A model generated the notes under the pieces. That model ran no database searches. It saw only the letters and a list, made by a program, of their open reading frames with translations, and was not told where the DNA came from. The position numbers and the translations under genes are program-made. This document shows positions 27,544 to 36,444 of a stretch of 64,000 bases of DNA, one piece after another. Positions within the stretch are counted from its first letter, which is position 1, and every line of letters begins with the position of its first letter. The stretch is from Barnesiella merdipullorum (GTDB lineage Bacteria > Bacteroidota > Bacteroidia > Bacteroidales > Barnesiellaceae), in assembly GCA_019116365.1 (NCBI GenBank), contig DXBT01000014.1:1-64000 (forward strand), in the 5' to 3' direction.

Positions 27544-29454
27544 ATGCACGAGATTATCTACGAAATATTGCACGAGTACTGGGGATACGACAAATTTCGC
27601 CCCATGCAAGAAGAGATCATCACCTCGCTGCTCGACGGCCACGACACACTCGGGCTCATGCCTACCGGCGGAGGCAAGTCGCTCACCTTCCAGGTACCCA
27701 CACTCTGCCGCGAAGGGCTTTGCCTGGTTATTACCCCCCTCGTAGCCCTCATGAAAGACCAGGTGGACAACCTGCGTGCCCGGGGCATACGAGCCGCCTA
27801 TATCCATGCCGGCATGTCGCGCCGCGAGATGGTTGTTACCTTTGACAACTGCCTCTACGGACGATTCAAGTTTCTCTACATCTCGCCCGAGCGCATCGAT
27901 ACCGAACTATTCACCGCCCGCATCCAAGGCCTGTCGGTCTCGTTTATCGTTGTCGATGAAGCCCACTGTATCTCGCAATGGGGATATGACTTCCGGCCGG
28001 CCTATCTGAAAATCGCCCAGATACGGCACATTCTGCCTCACGTTCCCGTGCTGGCCCTCACCGCCACGGCAACACCCCGGGTCGCCGAAGATATACAGCA
28101 AAAACTCAACTTCCACGACGGGCGAGTATTCCGCACCCCCTTCACCCGCCCCAACCTCTCGTATGTCGTACGACAAGGCGAAGACAAGATGCAGCAACTG
28201 CTACGCATCCTCAACCGGGTACCCGGTAGCGCCATCGTCTATGTGCGCAACCGCAAACGCACCAAAGAGGTAGCCGAGATGTTGAGTCGTGCCGGACTTT
28301 CGGCCGACTACTACCACGCCGGACTGGGACAGGAGGATAAAAACGAAAAACAACGCCGGTGGAAGGAGGACGAAATCCGGGTAATGGTATCGACAAACGC
28401 CTTTGGGATGGGTATCGACAAACCCGATGTGCGGGTTGTCGTGCACCTCGATATGCCCAACGCTCCCGAGGAGTACTTTCAAGAGGCCGGCCGTGCCGGT
28501 CGTGACGGGGCCCGCGCCTATGCCGTGCTGCTCTATGCCCGCCGCGACAAAGCCAATCTGCACAAGCGGCTCACCGAAGAATTCCCCGACAAAGAGTTTG
28601 TATTGAAAGTCTATGAACGGGTGAGCAACTTCCTCGAGATAGCCCTCGGCTGCGGCATGGACTCGATCTTTGAGTTCAACCTGAAGCGCTTCTGCGCGAC
28701 CTTCAACTACACGGCTACCCCGGTATTGAGTGCGTTGAAGATTCTCACCATATCGGGCTACATCGAATTTATCGAAGAGACCGATTCACTATCACGGGTC
28801 ATGATACTGGTACACAAGGAGGAGCTCTACAACCTGCGCGACTGCGACCCGCAGACCGATTGCGTGCTGCAATCTCTGCTGCGTTCCTACACCGGACTCT
28901 TTGCCGACTATACCCACATCCACGAAGAGCTGCTCGCCCAACGGTCGGGGATGACTCAACAAGAAGTCTATGAGGCCCTGCTCAAACTGAACCGGATGCA
29001 TGTACTCCACTACATCCCCCGGCGGCGTACCCCCTACATCGTATATACCCGTGAACGGATGGAGCCCCGTTATGTGCAAATTACCCACGAAGCCTACGAA
29101 GAGCGACGCCAACGCATGGCCGACCGCATCGAGAGCATGATTACCTATGCCACCTCGACCCGCTGCCGCCAACAGATGCTGCTCGAATACTTCGGCGAAA
29201 AAAGCGACGACTACACCTGCGGCTGTTGCGACAACTGCATCGAACGCAAAAAACGCGAACAGGCGACCGCACAAGACCCGGCCCAAATAGCCCGGGCCAT
29301 ACAGCAATTCATCGGCAACGGCATCGTGAGCCGCAACCAGATTACTGCCTCGCTCCCCTATCCCGAGGACGAGGTAATCGAAGCCCTGCGCTTCTTGCGC
29401 GATGAAGGTTTCGTCGTCAGCGAAGACGATATCCACTATACGAACAAAACATAA
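27544..29454 (+). CDS. recQ: ATP-dependent DNA helicase RecQ
   Basis: A 636-residue 3'-5' DNA helicase. It has the Q-like N-terminus, Walker A GLMPTGGGKSLTFQVP, the DEAH box VDEAHCISQWGYDFRPAYL, helicase motif VI (FQEAGRAGRDG), and the RecQ zinc cysteines (TRCRQQMLLEYFGE, CGCCDNC). The C-terminus (GNGIVSRNQITASLPYPEDE) is short and does not look like an HRDC domain. A TATTTTTG -7 box at 27514-27521 lies 22 bases upstream. Confidence 0.95.
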   Translation: MHEIIYEILHEYWGYDKFRPMQEEIITSLLDGHDTLGLMPTGGGKSLTFQVPTLCREGLCLVITPLVALMKDQVDNLRARGIRAAYIHAGMSRREMVVTFDNCLYGRFKFLYISPERIDTELFTARIQGLSVSFIVVDEAHCISQWGYDFRPAYLKIAQIRHILPHVPVLALTATATPRVAEDIQQKLNFHDGRVFRTPFTRPNLSYVVRQGEDKMQQLLRILNRVPGSAIVYVRNRKRTKEVAEMLSRAGLSADYYHAGLGQEDKNEKQRRWKEDEIRVMVSTNAFGMGIDKPDVRVVVHLDMPNAPEEYFQEAGRAGRDGARAYAVLLYARRDKANLHKRLTEEFPDKEFVLKVYERVSNFLEIALGCGMDSIFEFNLKRFCATFNYTATPVLSALKILTISGYIEFIEETDSLSRVMILVHKEELYNLRDCDPQTDCVLQSLLRSYTGLFADYTHIHEELLAQRSGMTQQEVYEALLKLNRMHVLHYIPRRRTPYIVYTRERMEPRYVQITHEAYEERRQRMADRIESMITYATSTRCRQQMLLEYFGEKSDDYTCGCCDNCIERKKREQATAQDPAQIARAIQQFIGNGIVSRNQITASLPYPEDEVIEALRFLRDEGFVVSEDDIHYTNKT

Positions 29455-29514
29455 AAAGATAAGGAAAAAGATTTTATAGGTATTTAGGTATTAACAAAGT
29501 AAGGTATTAAGAAA

Positions 29515-29880
29515 ATGATTAAAGGTTTTTGCTACATCATGCTCTTCTATGTATTGGGAGAGATGGTAAGCCTGCTCATCGGGAAACTCATCCCCGGCAG
29601 CGTGTGCGGCATGATACTGCTGTTCCTGGCACTCACCCTCAGATGGATACGTCCGCGCGACGTCGATAAGGCCGCCTCGGCACTCACCCGCAACATGGCT
29701 CTCTTTTTTGTCCCGGCCAGTATCGGACTCATGCACGAATACAAGATACTCATGAGCAACTGGGTTGTACTGCTCACCGTGTCGGTAGTCACCACGCTGC
29801 TGGTTATCGTTGTTGTGGGACTTACCGAAGAGCACCTCGACCGCAAACTATCGCGCAGGAAAGGAGGAGTTGAACAATGA
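29515..29880 (+). CDS. CidA/LrgA-family membrane protein
   Basis: A 121-residue holin-like protein with about four hydrophobic segments. The conserved GKLIPGSVCGMILLFLALTL and MALFFVPASIGLMHEYKILM match the CidA/LrgA family. The product forms an operon with the LrgB-type gene, whose ATG overlaps this stop by four bases. The pair regulates murein hydrolase export or transports pyruvate and glycolate in other bacteria. Which applies here cannot be told. Confidence 0.88.
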   Translation: MIKGFCYIMLFYVLGEMVSLLIGKLIPGSVCGMILLFLALTLRWIRPRDVDKAASALTRNMALFFVPASIGLMHEYKILMSNWVVLLTVSVVTTLLVIVVVGLTEEHLDRKLSRRKGGVEQ

Positions 29881-30569
29881 ATACCATCTTCTCCTCCACC
29901 CCCTTCATCCTCCTGCTGGTCCTGGGCAGCTACCTGGCCGGATGCAAACTGCAACAGAAGAAACACATCGCCATCTTCCACCCGCTGCTGGTAGCCATGG
30001 TGCTTATCATCGGGCTCCTCACCCTGCTCGATATCGACTACGACACCTTCTGTGCCGGCAGCAGTTTCATCAGCTTCCTGCTGGGGCCCTCGGTCGTAGC
30101 ACTGGGCTATGCCCTCTATGAACAGATTGAGCAGATACGAGGCAAAGAGATACCCGTGCTCACCGCCGTCTTTGCCGGTGGCATCGTGGGCATCGTGAGC
30201 GTCATCGCCATCTGCCGCATCATGGGAGTCGATGAGGCCATCACCTCGTCGCTGCAACCCAAATCGGTGACGATACCCATCGCCATCTCCCTCTCGGAGC
30301 ACTCGCACGGCATCCCCTCGCTCACGGCCGTCATCGTGTTCGGCTGCGGATTACTGGGCGGAATCATCGGCCCGGCCGTACTCGACCGCTGTCACGTCAA
30401 CAGCCGGGTAGCCCGCGGACTCGCTTTGGGTTCGGCAGCTCACGGACTGGGTACCGCCCGTGCCATCGAACTGGGTGCTGTCGAAGGAGCCATCAGTGGC
30501 CTGGCTATCGGCCTGATGGGGGTCATCACCTCGCTGCTTATCCCTTTATGCGAGAGCATCATGCGTTAA
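29877..30569 (+). CDS. LrgB-family protein
   Basis: A 230-residue polytopic inner-membrane protein of the LrgB/CidB/PLGG1 family. The typical segment SLQPKSVTIPIAISLSEHSH is followed by GLALGSAAHGLGTARAIELG, the most conserved part of the family. It acts with the preceding LrgA-like protein, with translational coupling (ATGA overlap). Plant relatives export glycolate and glycerate; bacterial ones affect cell lysis and pyruvate use. No regulator is adjacent. Confidence 0.88.
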   Translation: MNTIFSSTPFILLLVLGSYLAGCKLQQKKHIAIFHPLLVAMVLIIGLLTLLDIDYDTFCAGSSFISFLLGPSVVALGYALYEQIEQIRGKEIPVLTAVFAGGIVGIVSVIAICRIMGVDEAITSSLQPKSVTIPIAISLSEHSHGIPSLTAVIVFGCGLLGGIIGPAVLDRCHVNSRVARGLALGSAAHGLGTARAIELGAVEGAISGLAIGLMGVITSLLIPLCESIMR

Positions 30570-30641
30570 CGACCGAATCTCCCGAGAGATAAACCTGGGC
30601 TCCTGAGACAAAATTAAATACAATAATTTTGGGCCCAGCCC

Positions 30642-30672
30642 TTGTATATTACGATAAAAACACATATCTTTG
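30642..30672 (+). promoter_or_regulatory. Promoter of tRNA-Lys
   Basis: TTG (30642-30644), a 20-base spacer and TATCTTTG (30665-30672) exactly match the Bacteroidetes consensus, 30 bases upstream of the tRNA. Confidence 0.8.
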
Positions 30673-30702
30673 CAACGCTTTTAACAAAAAGCACCAAGGT
30701 TA

Positions 30703-30775
30703 GATTCGCTAGCTCAGCTGGTAGAGCACAACACTTTTAATGTTGGGGTCCTGGGTTCGAGCCCCAGGCGGATCA
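30703..30775 (+). tRNA. tRNA-Lys (TTT anticodon)
   Basis: A 73-base cloverleaf. The acceptor GATTCGC pairs with GCGGATC (one G-T pair), the D arm contains AGCTCAGCTGGTAGAGCA, the anticodon loop is CTTTTAA, and the T arm is CTGGG-TTCGAGC-CCCAG. The 3' CCA is only partly encoded. It has its own promoter and a bidirectional terminator shared with the capsule operon. Confidence 0.95.
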
Positions 30776-30777
30776 CC

Positions 30778-30822
30778 GAAAAAAGAAGAGGCTACTTCAA
30801 TGAGATAGCCTCTTCTTTTTTG
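30778..30822. terminator. Bidirectional terminator, tRNA-Lys and capsule operon
   Basis: AAAAGAAGAGGCTA pairs with TAGCCTCTTCTTTT around a short loop, with A and T runs on either side, so it can stop transcripts from both directions. Confidence 0.85.
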
Positions 30823-30857
30823 CGTGTGGGGGCCTTGGGAATTAGCCCTCCTGTTAC

Positions 30858-31250
30858 CTACTCCAATATATCGCCGGGAGCAAGCGGGGTATAGGGACCG
30901 TCTTTCACCTCGAATATGACAGTACCGCTGCACAGCACCTCGATGGTGTGCCACTGTCCACGGGGAATATTCACGCCATAGGCACCCTTCGTGGGATCGA
31001 GTTCATAGTGAGCCGTCACCTGGCGGTCGGCATTGTAAAAATCGACATTGAGCCGACCGCGCAGCACGATGTAAGTCTCGGCTGTGTGGGTGTGGCGATG
31101 TATGGGTAGCACGGTACCCGGCTCGAGCGCGTTGAGCAACCGCTGCGAAGGGGCATCGAGCGTCTCGTGAAAATTATAATTCATGCGCAGCCGAGGGCTG
31201 GCTTGAGCCTCGGCCGTCACCCGGTCGAGCAGTTTTTCGTCAATCAACAT
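30858..31250 (-). CDS. wbuC: WbuC-family cupin
   Basis: A 130-residue cupin-fold metalloprotein. The metal-binding motif is the HRHTHTAETYIVLRGRL stretch, followed by IPRGQWHTIEVL. WbuC proteins occur in polysaccharide clusters that make N-acetyl-L-fucosamine, as in E. coli O26 antigen, where wbuC is next to the FnlABC genes. The exact reaction has not been established. Here too it closes the operon directly after the glycosyltransferase and the FucNAc genes. Confidence 0.85.
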   Translation of the reverse strand: MLIDEKLLDRVTAEAQASPRLRMNYNFHETLDAPSQRLLNALEPGTVLPIHRHTHTAETYIVLRGRLNVDFYNADRQVTAHYELDPTKGAYGVNIPRGQWHTIEVLCSGTVIFEVKDGPYTPLAPGDILE

Positions 31251-31254
31251 CTTT

Positions 31255-31995
31255 TTATACTTTTATTTCAAACAACTTAAAAAAGTATCGCGACAATACG
31301 ATAAACAGATTGGTGCGAATACCGTTTTGCTTGCAGATTCTCAAAATCTCCTTATTCAGGATATATTTCGATTTCAATCCTCTCGTACTTATCCCTCCCG
31401 TACGCATCTTCACAAATACCTTTTCGATGTACCGATAGCGCATGGGCGACGAAAAGAAGCGCACAAACAGGTCAAAATCGGAAGCTATCTGATAGGAGAC
31501 GTTGTACTTACCGTATTGCTCATAAAACGCTCTCTTGACATAAAAGCTGGGGTGCGCCGGCGAAAGCCCCATTATCATACGCGACGGCTTAAATATTTTT
31601 GACGAGTAGTACCTGATAATTTTCTGGGGATTGGAGGGCGAGATAAAGGCCACATCGCCATAAACGGCATCGATAGTGCCATCGAACTCGCCGGCAATCA
31701 TCGAGACAATGTGATTATCGGGGAAATAATCGTCGGAGTTAAGTATGCCTACAATATCGCCGGTAGCCCGCTCGATTCCTTTGTTCATGGCATCGTATAT
31801 GCCTTGGTCGGGTTCGGAAACGACTACCGAGATGCGATCTCGGTACTCATCGATAATGGCCAGCGTGGCATCGGTACTCTGCCCATCGACTATTATATAC
31901 TCTATGTTGTCGTAGTCTTGCGACAGCACGCTTTCGATTGCATCGCACAAGGTCGCCCCACTGTTATAAGTCACTGTAACAATGGAGACCTTCAT
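31255..31995 (-). CDS. Family 2 glycosyltransferase
   Basis: A 246-residue GT-A-fold transferase. It begins MKVSIVTVTYNSGATLCDAI, has the usual SEPDQGIYDAMNKGIERATG segment and the DxD-like motif in ILNSDDYFPD. The start MKVSIV (31995) is preferred, since a longer start (32040) would overlap the epimerase gene by 29 bases. It is likely to add one sugar to the lipid-linked repeat unit at the cytoplasmic face. Its position beside wbuC parallels wbuB in the O26 cluster, but this is a different family from the GT4-type WbuB. Confidence 0.85.
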   Translation of the reverse strand: MKVSIVTVTYNSGATLCDAIESVLSQDYDNIEYIIVDGQSTDATLAIIDEYRDRISVVVSEPDQGIYDAMNKGIERATGDIVGILNSDDYFPDNHIVSMIAGEFDGTIDAVYGDVAFISPSNPQKIIRYYSSKIFKPSRMIMGLSPAHPSFYVKRAFYEQYGKYNVSYQIASDFDLFVRFFSSPMRYRYIEKVFVKMRTGGISTRGLKSKYILNKEILRICKQNGIRTNLFIVLSRYFFKLFEIKV

Positions 31996-32011
31996 CGTGT
32001 TTTTCACTGAA

Positions 32012-33142
32012 TTATTCGCCCCAGACAACTCGTTTGACATAATCGGTATAGGATAGAATAATTCGTACTACTTTATCGCTCACATTGGGTATTGAATAAT
32101 CGGCTACCGGACGGAAATTGCGTTGCTCGAGATTCTGATTCTGCAACTCGGCCAATCCCTGCATCACCCGATCGGGGTTGAGACCGACCATCATGACCGC
32201 GGCCTCTTCCATGGCTTCGGGACGCTCGTGGGCCTCGCGTATGTTCAAGGCTCTGAAGTTGAGTATCGACGACTCCTCGCTGATGGTTCCGCTGTCGGAG
32301 ATAACGGCTCGTGCATTGAGCTGCAGCTTGTTATAGTCGCTCAATCCCATGGGTTTCATCAACCGGATGAGGGGGTCGAACTCGACTCCCGTCTCCTCGA
32401 TTTTCTTGCGGGTACGGGGATGGGTCGAAACGATAACGGGATAGCCATATTCCCGGGCAATGCCATTCAGTATGGCGACCAAATTGCCGAAGTTCCGCTC
32501 GCTCGATATATTCTCTTCGCGATGAGCCGACACCACAAAATAGCGGTCGCGCTCCAAACCCAGGGTATCGAGTATGGTCGATGCCTCGATTTTGGGCCGA
32601 TACTGGTTGAGCACCTCATACATGGGACTCCCGGTTTTGATCACACGATCGGCAGGGATGCCCTCGTGCAACAGATACTCACGAGCTATACTGCTGTAAG
32701 TCATATTGATGTCGGAGATGTGATCGACAATCTTGCGATTGCTCTCCTCGGGGACCCGCTGGTCGAAACAACGGTTGCCGGCCTCCATGTGGAAGATGGG
32801 GATATGACGTTTCTTGGCGGCAATGGCACACAGGCACGAATTGGTATCGCCCAATACCAGGAAGGCATCGGGACGCTCCTGCTCGAGCACGGGGTCGATA
32901 TTGATCAAGATCTGCCCCGCTGTCGAGGTGGCGTTGTTGCCTGCGGCATGGAGGAAGTAGTCGGGTTTGCGCAACCCCAGATCCTGGAAAAATATTTCGT
33001 TGAGTTCGTAGTCGTAATTCTGACCGGTATGCACCAGCACATGTTCTATGGCAGGACTGGCATCGAGTTTCTGCAACACACACGCAAGCCGAATGATTTC
33101 GGGTCGTGTGCCCACCACAGTAAGGACTTTCAAAAGTTTCAT
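32012..33142 (-). CDS. UDP-GlcNAc 2-epimerase-type enzyme, FnlC/CapG (UDP-L-FucNAc synthesis)
   Basis: A 376-residue WecB-fold epimerase. It begins LKVLTVVGTRPEIIRLACVL, and has HTGQNYDYELNEIFFQDLGL and the active-site segment SDSGTISEESSILNF. In the FnlABC pathway this enzyme performs the last step, C2 epimerisation to UDP-N-acetyl-L-fucosamine. That role is assigned because it directly follows the two preceding enzymes in the same order as in E. coli O26 and Staphylococcus CapEFG. Taken alone it could be a UDP-ManNAc-forming WecB. Confidence 0.85.
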   Translation of the reverse strand: MKLLKVLTVVGTRPEIIRLACVLQKLDASPAIEHVLVHTGQNYDYELNEIFFQDLGLRKPDYFLHAAGNNATSTAGQILINIDPVLEQERPDAFLVLGDTNSCLCAIAAKKRHIPIFHMEAGNRCFDQRVPEESNRKIVDHISDINMTYSSIAREYLLHEGIPADRVIKTGSPMYEVLNQYRPKIEASTILDTLGLERDRYFVVSAHREENISSERNFGNLVAILNGIAREYGYPVIVSTHPRTRKKIEETGVEFDPLIRLMKPMGLSDYNKLQLNARAVISDSGTISEESSILNFRALNIREAHERPEAMEEAAVMMVGLNPDRVMQGLAELQNQNLEQRNFRPVADYSIPNVSDKVVRIILSYTDYVKRVVWGE

Positions 33143-33171
33143 GATCTTGTTCTTGAGTTATTTCATGGTTC

Positions 33172-34308
33172 TTATTCAACCGGTTCGAAGTAAGTATCGC
33201 CATCGTTGGGGTCGTACCATTCGTTGATCCAAAACTGAGCGTACAGAATTTCGTTGCCGATATTCGATATGTTGTGTGTGTACCATACCGGCATATCGAC
33301 ATATGCCGGATGGTCACCGTCGAGATAATAGTTGAGTATTTCGTCGGTACCTACCTTGCGAAGCTGGATGCGGGCTTTCCCTTTAATGACGACAAAACGC
33401 TCCATCTTGCGAGTGTGGTAATGGTTGCCCCGAGTCACACCGGGTACCGTGGTCGAGAAGCTCACCTGTCCTCCGACGCCCATCTTCACCGTCTCGACAA
33501 AACTGCCTCGGGCATCGGTGTGTTGCACCAGTTGTACCGGGAAGTGATGTGCCATATCGATGTAACTGCGGAAAGTATTGAACAAATTCCACTCGTGACG
33601 ACTGGACAACGATGGAACAATGCCCTGCTCGAGATAGAGGCTCTTGTATTGCCCGAAACGCTCGAGCACTTCGCTCACCTTCATGACAAAGTCGAACGGT
33701 ACCTCGTCGCGCTCGACCTGCGGCTCAAGGGCTACGGCATGACGACGTATCTGCTTAACGATATGCTCACAAAGACTACCTACATAGATAAGGTGCACTG
33801 CACTGTCCTGCATCACCACAGGCTCTTCGCCATGGGTGAGTTTATGGGCAAAGGTGGCAATAAACGAATTGTAGTTGGGACGGCCAAAGGGGCCAAAGAC
33901 ATTGGGCACCACCATGCCGGTGAACGAGGCTCCGCTGCGACGAGCCCACTCCTCGAACATCTGTCGGCCATCGCGCTTGCTGCGGCCATACTCGTTGTCG
34001 CGTTCCTCCTGTGTGCTCGACGAAAAAAGCACATAGGGACGTGCTCCTGTCGCTTCCATGGCCTCCACAAGTTGGCGCACCAGCCCAACGTTGGTCTCAT
34101 AGAGCACCTGAGCATCGGGGTGACGGTTGACGGCAGCCAAATGTACAATCGCATCGCACGACTGCACAAACGACTCCAGTCGTTCACGGTCAGCAAAAAA
34201 AGAGTCTTCAAACGGCACCCGCTCAAACTCATCGGGATAAAGGCCCAACGTGTTGTACAAGTGTGTACCTACGAATCCGGACTGGCCGGTAACTCCTATT
34301 CGTATCAT
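33172..34308 (-). CDS. NAD-dependent reductase/cupin fusion, FnlB/CapF (UDP-L-FucNAc synthesis)
   Basis: A 378-residue bifunctional protein. The N-terminal SDR domain has IGVTGQSGFVGTHLYNTLGL and YGRSKRDGRQMFEEWAR. The C-terminal ~120 residues form a cupin (DARGSFVETVKMGVGGQVSF and RGNHYHTRKMERFVVIKGKA). CapF in Staphylococcus aureus uses the cupin for C3 epimerisation and the SDR half for reduction at C4. It is the second step toward UDP-N-acetyl-L-fucosamine. Confidence 0.9.
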   Translation of the reverse strand: MIRIGVTGQSGFVGTHLYNTLGLYPDEFERVPFEDSFFADRERLESFVQSCDAIVHLAAVNRHPDAQVLYETNVGLVRQLVEAMEATGARPYVLFSSSTQEERDNEYGRSKRDGRQMFEEWARRSGASFTGMVVPNVFGPFGRPNYNSFIATFAHKLTHGEEPVVMQDSAVHLIYVGSLCEHIVKQIRRHAVALEPQVERDEVPFDFVMKVSEVLERFGQYKSLYLEQGIVPSLSSRHEWNLFNTFRSYIDMAHHFPVQLVQHTDARGSFVETVKMGVGGQVSFSTTVPGVTRGNHYHTRKMERFVVIKGKARIQLRKVGTDEILNYYLDGDHPAYVDMPVWYTHNISNIGNEILYAQFWINEWYDPNDGDTYFEPVE

Positions 34309-34320
34309 CTCCCCCTCGCT

Positions 34321-35343
34321 TTACTTCAGATTCAAATCCTCGCGTACCATGTCGAGTTTGAGCAACAGCTGTTTCATCTCCTCGACATCGAGCCGATGTG
34401 TATTGTGCGAATGGTAGTCTTCGATCTGCGAAATCGTTTCATTTCCCTCGATAAAATATTTATCGTAGTTGAGGTCACGACTGTCGCAGGGAATACGGAA
34501 GTAATTGCCCATATCCACCGCGCGCGCCATCTCCTCGCGGGTAACCAGTGTCTCGTACAATTTCTCGCCATGGCGAGTCCCGATAACCTTCACCGGGGTA
34601 TCTTTGCCATAGAGTTGCTTCAAAGCGGTAGCCAAAGTCTCCAGCGTTGCAGCCGGCGCTTTCTGCACAAACAAATCGCCGTTTTGGCCATGCTCAAAAG
34701 CATAGAGTACAAGGTCAACCGCATCGTCGAGCGTCATCATGAAGCGCGTCATGTGGGGATCGGTAATCGTTATCACGGCATCGTTTTTCATCTGGTCTAT
34801 CCACAGGGGAATGACCGAGCCACGACTCGCCATCACGTTACCGTAGCGCGTACAACAAATCGTGGTTGTGGCCGAGTCGCCCAACTGGCGGCCTTTGGCA
34901 ATGGCCACCTTCTCCATCATGGCCTTGCTGATGCCCATGGCATTGATGGGATAGGCCGCCTTGTCGGTCGAGAGTACCACGACATTCTTCACCCCATGCT
35001 CGATAGCCGAATCGAGCACATTTTCGGTGCCCAGCACATTGGTGCGCACAGCCTGCATGGGGAAGAACTCGCACGAGGGAACCTGTTTCAAGGCCGCAGC
35101 CGAAAATACATAATCGACCCCGGTCATGGCCCCATCGATACTGCGTTTGTCGCGCACATCGCCAATATAGAATTTCACCTTGGGATTTTGCAGTCGATGG
35201 CGCATATCGTCCTGCTTCTTCTCATCGCGACTGAATATGCGAATCTCGCGCACGTCGCTATCCAGAAAGCGCCGCAAAACGGCATTGCCAAACGAACCGG
35301 TTCCTCCGGTAATGAGCAATATTTTATCTTTAAAAATCGACAT
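34321..35343 (-). CDS. UDP-N-acetylglucosamine 4,6-dehydratase, FnlA/CapE (UDP-L-FucNAc synthesis)
   Basis: A 340-residue SDR-fold dehydratase/epimerase. It has the NAD-binding LLITGGTGSFGNAVLRRFLD and the active site VVLSTDKAAYPINAMGISKA, where Met replaces the Tyr of the usual YxxxK motif, as is known for the CapE/WbjB branch. It converts UDP-GlcNAc to UDP-2-acetamido-2,6-dideoxy-L-arabino-hexos-4-ulose, the first committed step. The three enzymes stand in pathway order with short gaps. Confidence 0.9.
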   Translation of the reverse strand: MSIFKDKILLITGGTGSFGNAVLRRFLDSDVREIRIFSRDEKKQDDMRHRLQNPKVKFYIGDVRDKRSIDGAMTGVDYVFSAAALKQVPSCEFFPMQAVRTNVLGTENVLDSAIEHGVKNVVVLSTDKAAYPINAMGISKAMMEKVAIAKGRQLGDSATTTICCTRYGNVMASRGSVIPLWIDQMKNDAVITITDPHMTRFMMTLDDAVDLVLYAFEHGQNGDLFVQKAPAATLETLATALKQLYGKDTPVKVIGTRHGEKLYETLVTREEMARAVDMGNYFRIPCDSRDLNYDKYFIEGNETISQIEDYHSHNTHRLDVEEMKQLLLKLDMVREDLNLK

Positions 35344-35347
35344 AATG

Positions 35348-36418
35348 TTATACGATTGAGCTATCTAAAATTCTTTTACTAAAATCCTCTGTATCAAACT
35401 TTACTTGCTGTAACAGCCGGTTACAATTCTGTTCAAACGCATGCGGGTCGAACAAACGGGCATAAGCGATTATTTTATCAAAGATATTATCTTCTGCCGA
35501 AATAACAATTCCCAAACCGAATTTTTTTACATACTCGGCCTGAATGCTTCCTTCAGAAACGAGCATGGGCTTCCGCCTCAACAAAGCCAGATAAAAACGA
35601 TTGCTTATCAAATGCCGGCTCAATTTATCATCGGGCAATATGATATTCATGAAATCGCAGCCATCGACAATCGACAACTCGTCGCTCTTGTGGTAATAGC
35701 CCGTGAACGACACATTGTTGTACCCTTGCTCGACCTTATACTGTTCAAGCGATTCACAGGCAATGCCTTTGCCCGAGAATTGCAACCGCACTGCGGGCTT
35801 GTCGCCCAGACTTTCCATCACCCACCGGTTGGTCTCATAGTCGCGCAATTGCCCGATAGTCAGCACAACGATATTTCTACAATCGATGTCGCGAGCCTGC
35901 CCCACAGAGTCGGCCAGGAAAGAGGGCCTCACGTTGTGACAGATCACACTCTCGCACTTGGGCAACCAGGCTCTGAAACCCGGCGACGACAATACATTCA
36001 ATGACGAATTTTTTAGCAACCGGCGGAGTACTGGACCCGAGTAACCCACCAACGGCGAGTAATCCCGAATATCAAAAATATACCTACCCCGATAATACTT
36101 CAGCAGATAAGGCGACAGGAACAAGGCATTGGCAATGGTGAAGACCACCACTTGGTCGTAGCTCGACTTGCCCAATACCTCTTGCACAAACCGGGAGTAG
36201 CGAATATAATCATACACTTTGCGATAGCCGGGAGCTGTCTCTCGGGCCACAATATCACAAGAATAAATGCGATGGAGAGTCTCTCGCTTAATCACCTTTT
36301 TGTCTCTGTTCAGCAAGATAATCTCGATATCGGCACCCATACGCTCATATATGTCTATATAATATTGAACATATGGCGACTTTTCTATACTCGTAGCCAA
36401 GATTAACGCAACTCTCAT
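35348..36418 (-). CDS. Capsule-locus glycosyltransferase
   Basis: A 356-residue GT-B-like transferase with a weak match to GT4. It has an N-terminal VALILATSIEKSPYVQYYID, the acceptor half with RYIFDIRDYSP, and a C-terminal donor half with IVVLTIGQLRDYETNRWVME. The open frame starts with TTG at 36430, but ATG at 36418 (MRVALILATS) fits the family start. The added sugar cannot be told. It sits between GT4 genes and the FucNAc cluster, 4 bases before fnlA, and is a candidate FucNAc transferase by position alone. Confidence 0.75.
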   Translation of the reverse strand: MRVALILATSIEKSPYVQYYIDIYERMGADIEIILLNRDKKVIKRETLHRIYSCDIVARETAPGYRKVYDYIRYSRFVQEVLGKSSYDQVVVFTIANALFLSPYLLKYYRGRYIFDIRDYSPLVGYSGPVLRRLLKNSSLNVLSSPGFRAWLPKCESVICHNVRPSFLADSVGQARDIDCRNIVVLTIGQLRDYETNRWVMESLGDKPAVRLQFSGKGIACESLEQYKVEQGYNNVSFTGYYHKSDELSIVDGCDFMNIILPDDKLSRHLISNRFYLALLRRKPMLVSEGSIQAEYVKKFGLGIVISAEDNIFDKIIAYARLFDPHAFEQNCNRLLQQVKFDTEDFSKRILDSSIV

Positions 36419-36444
36419 TATCCTCTTCAATACTTTAGTCGGGG

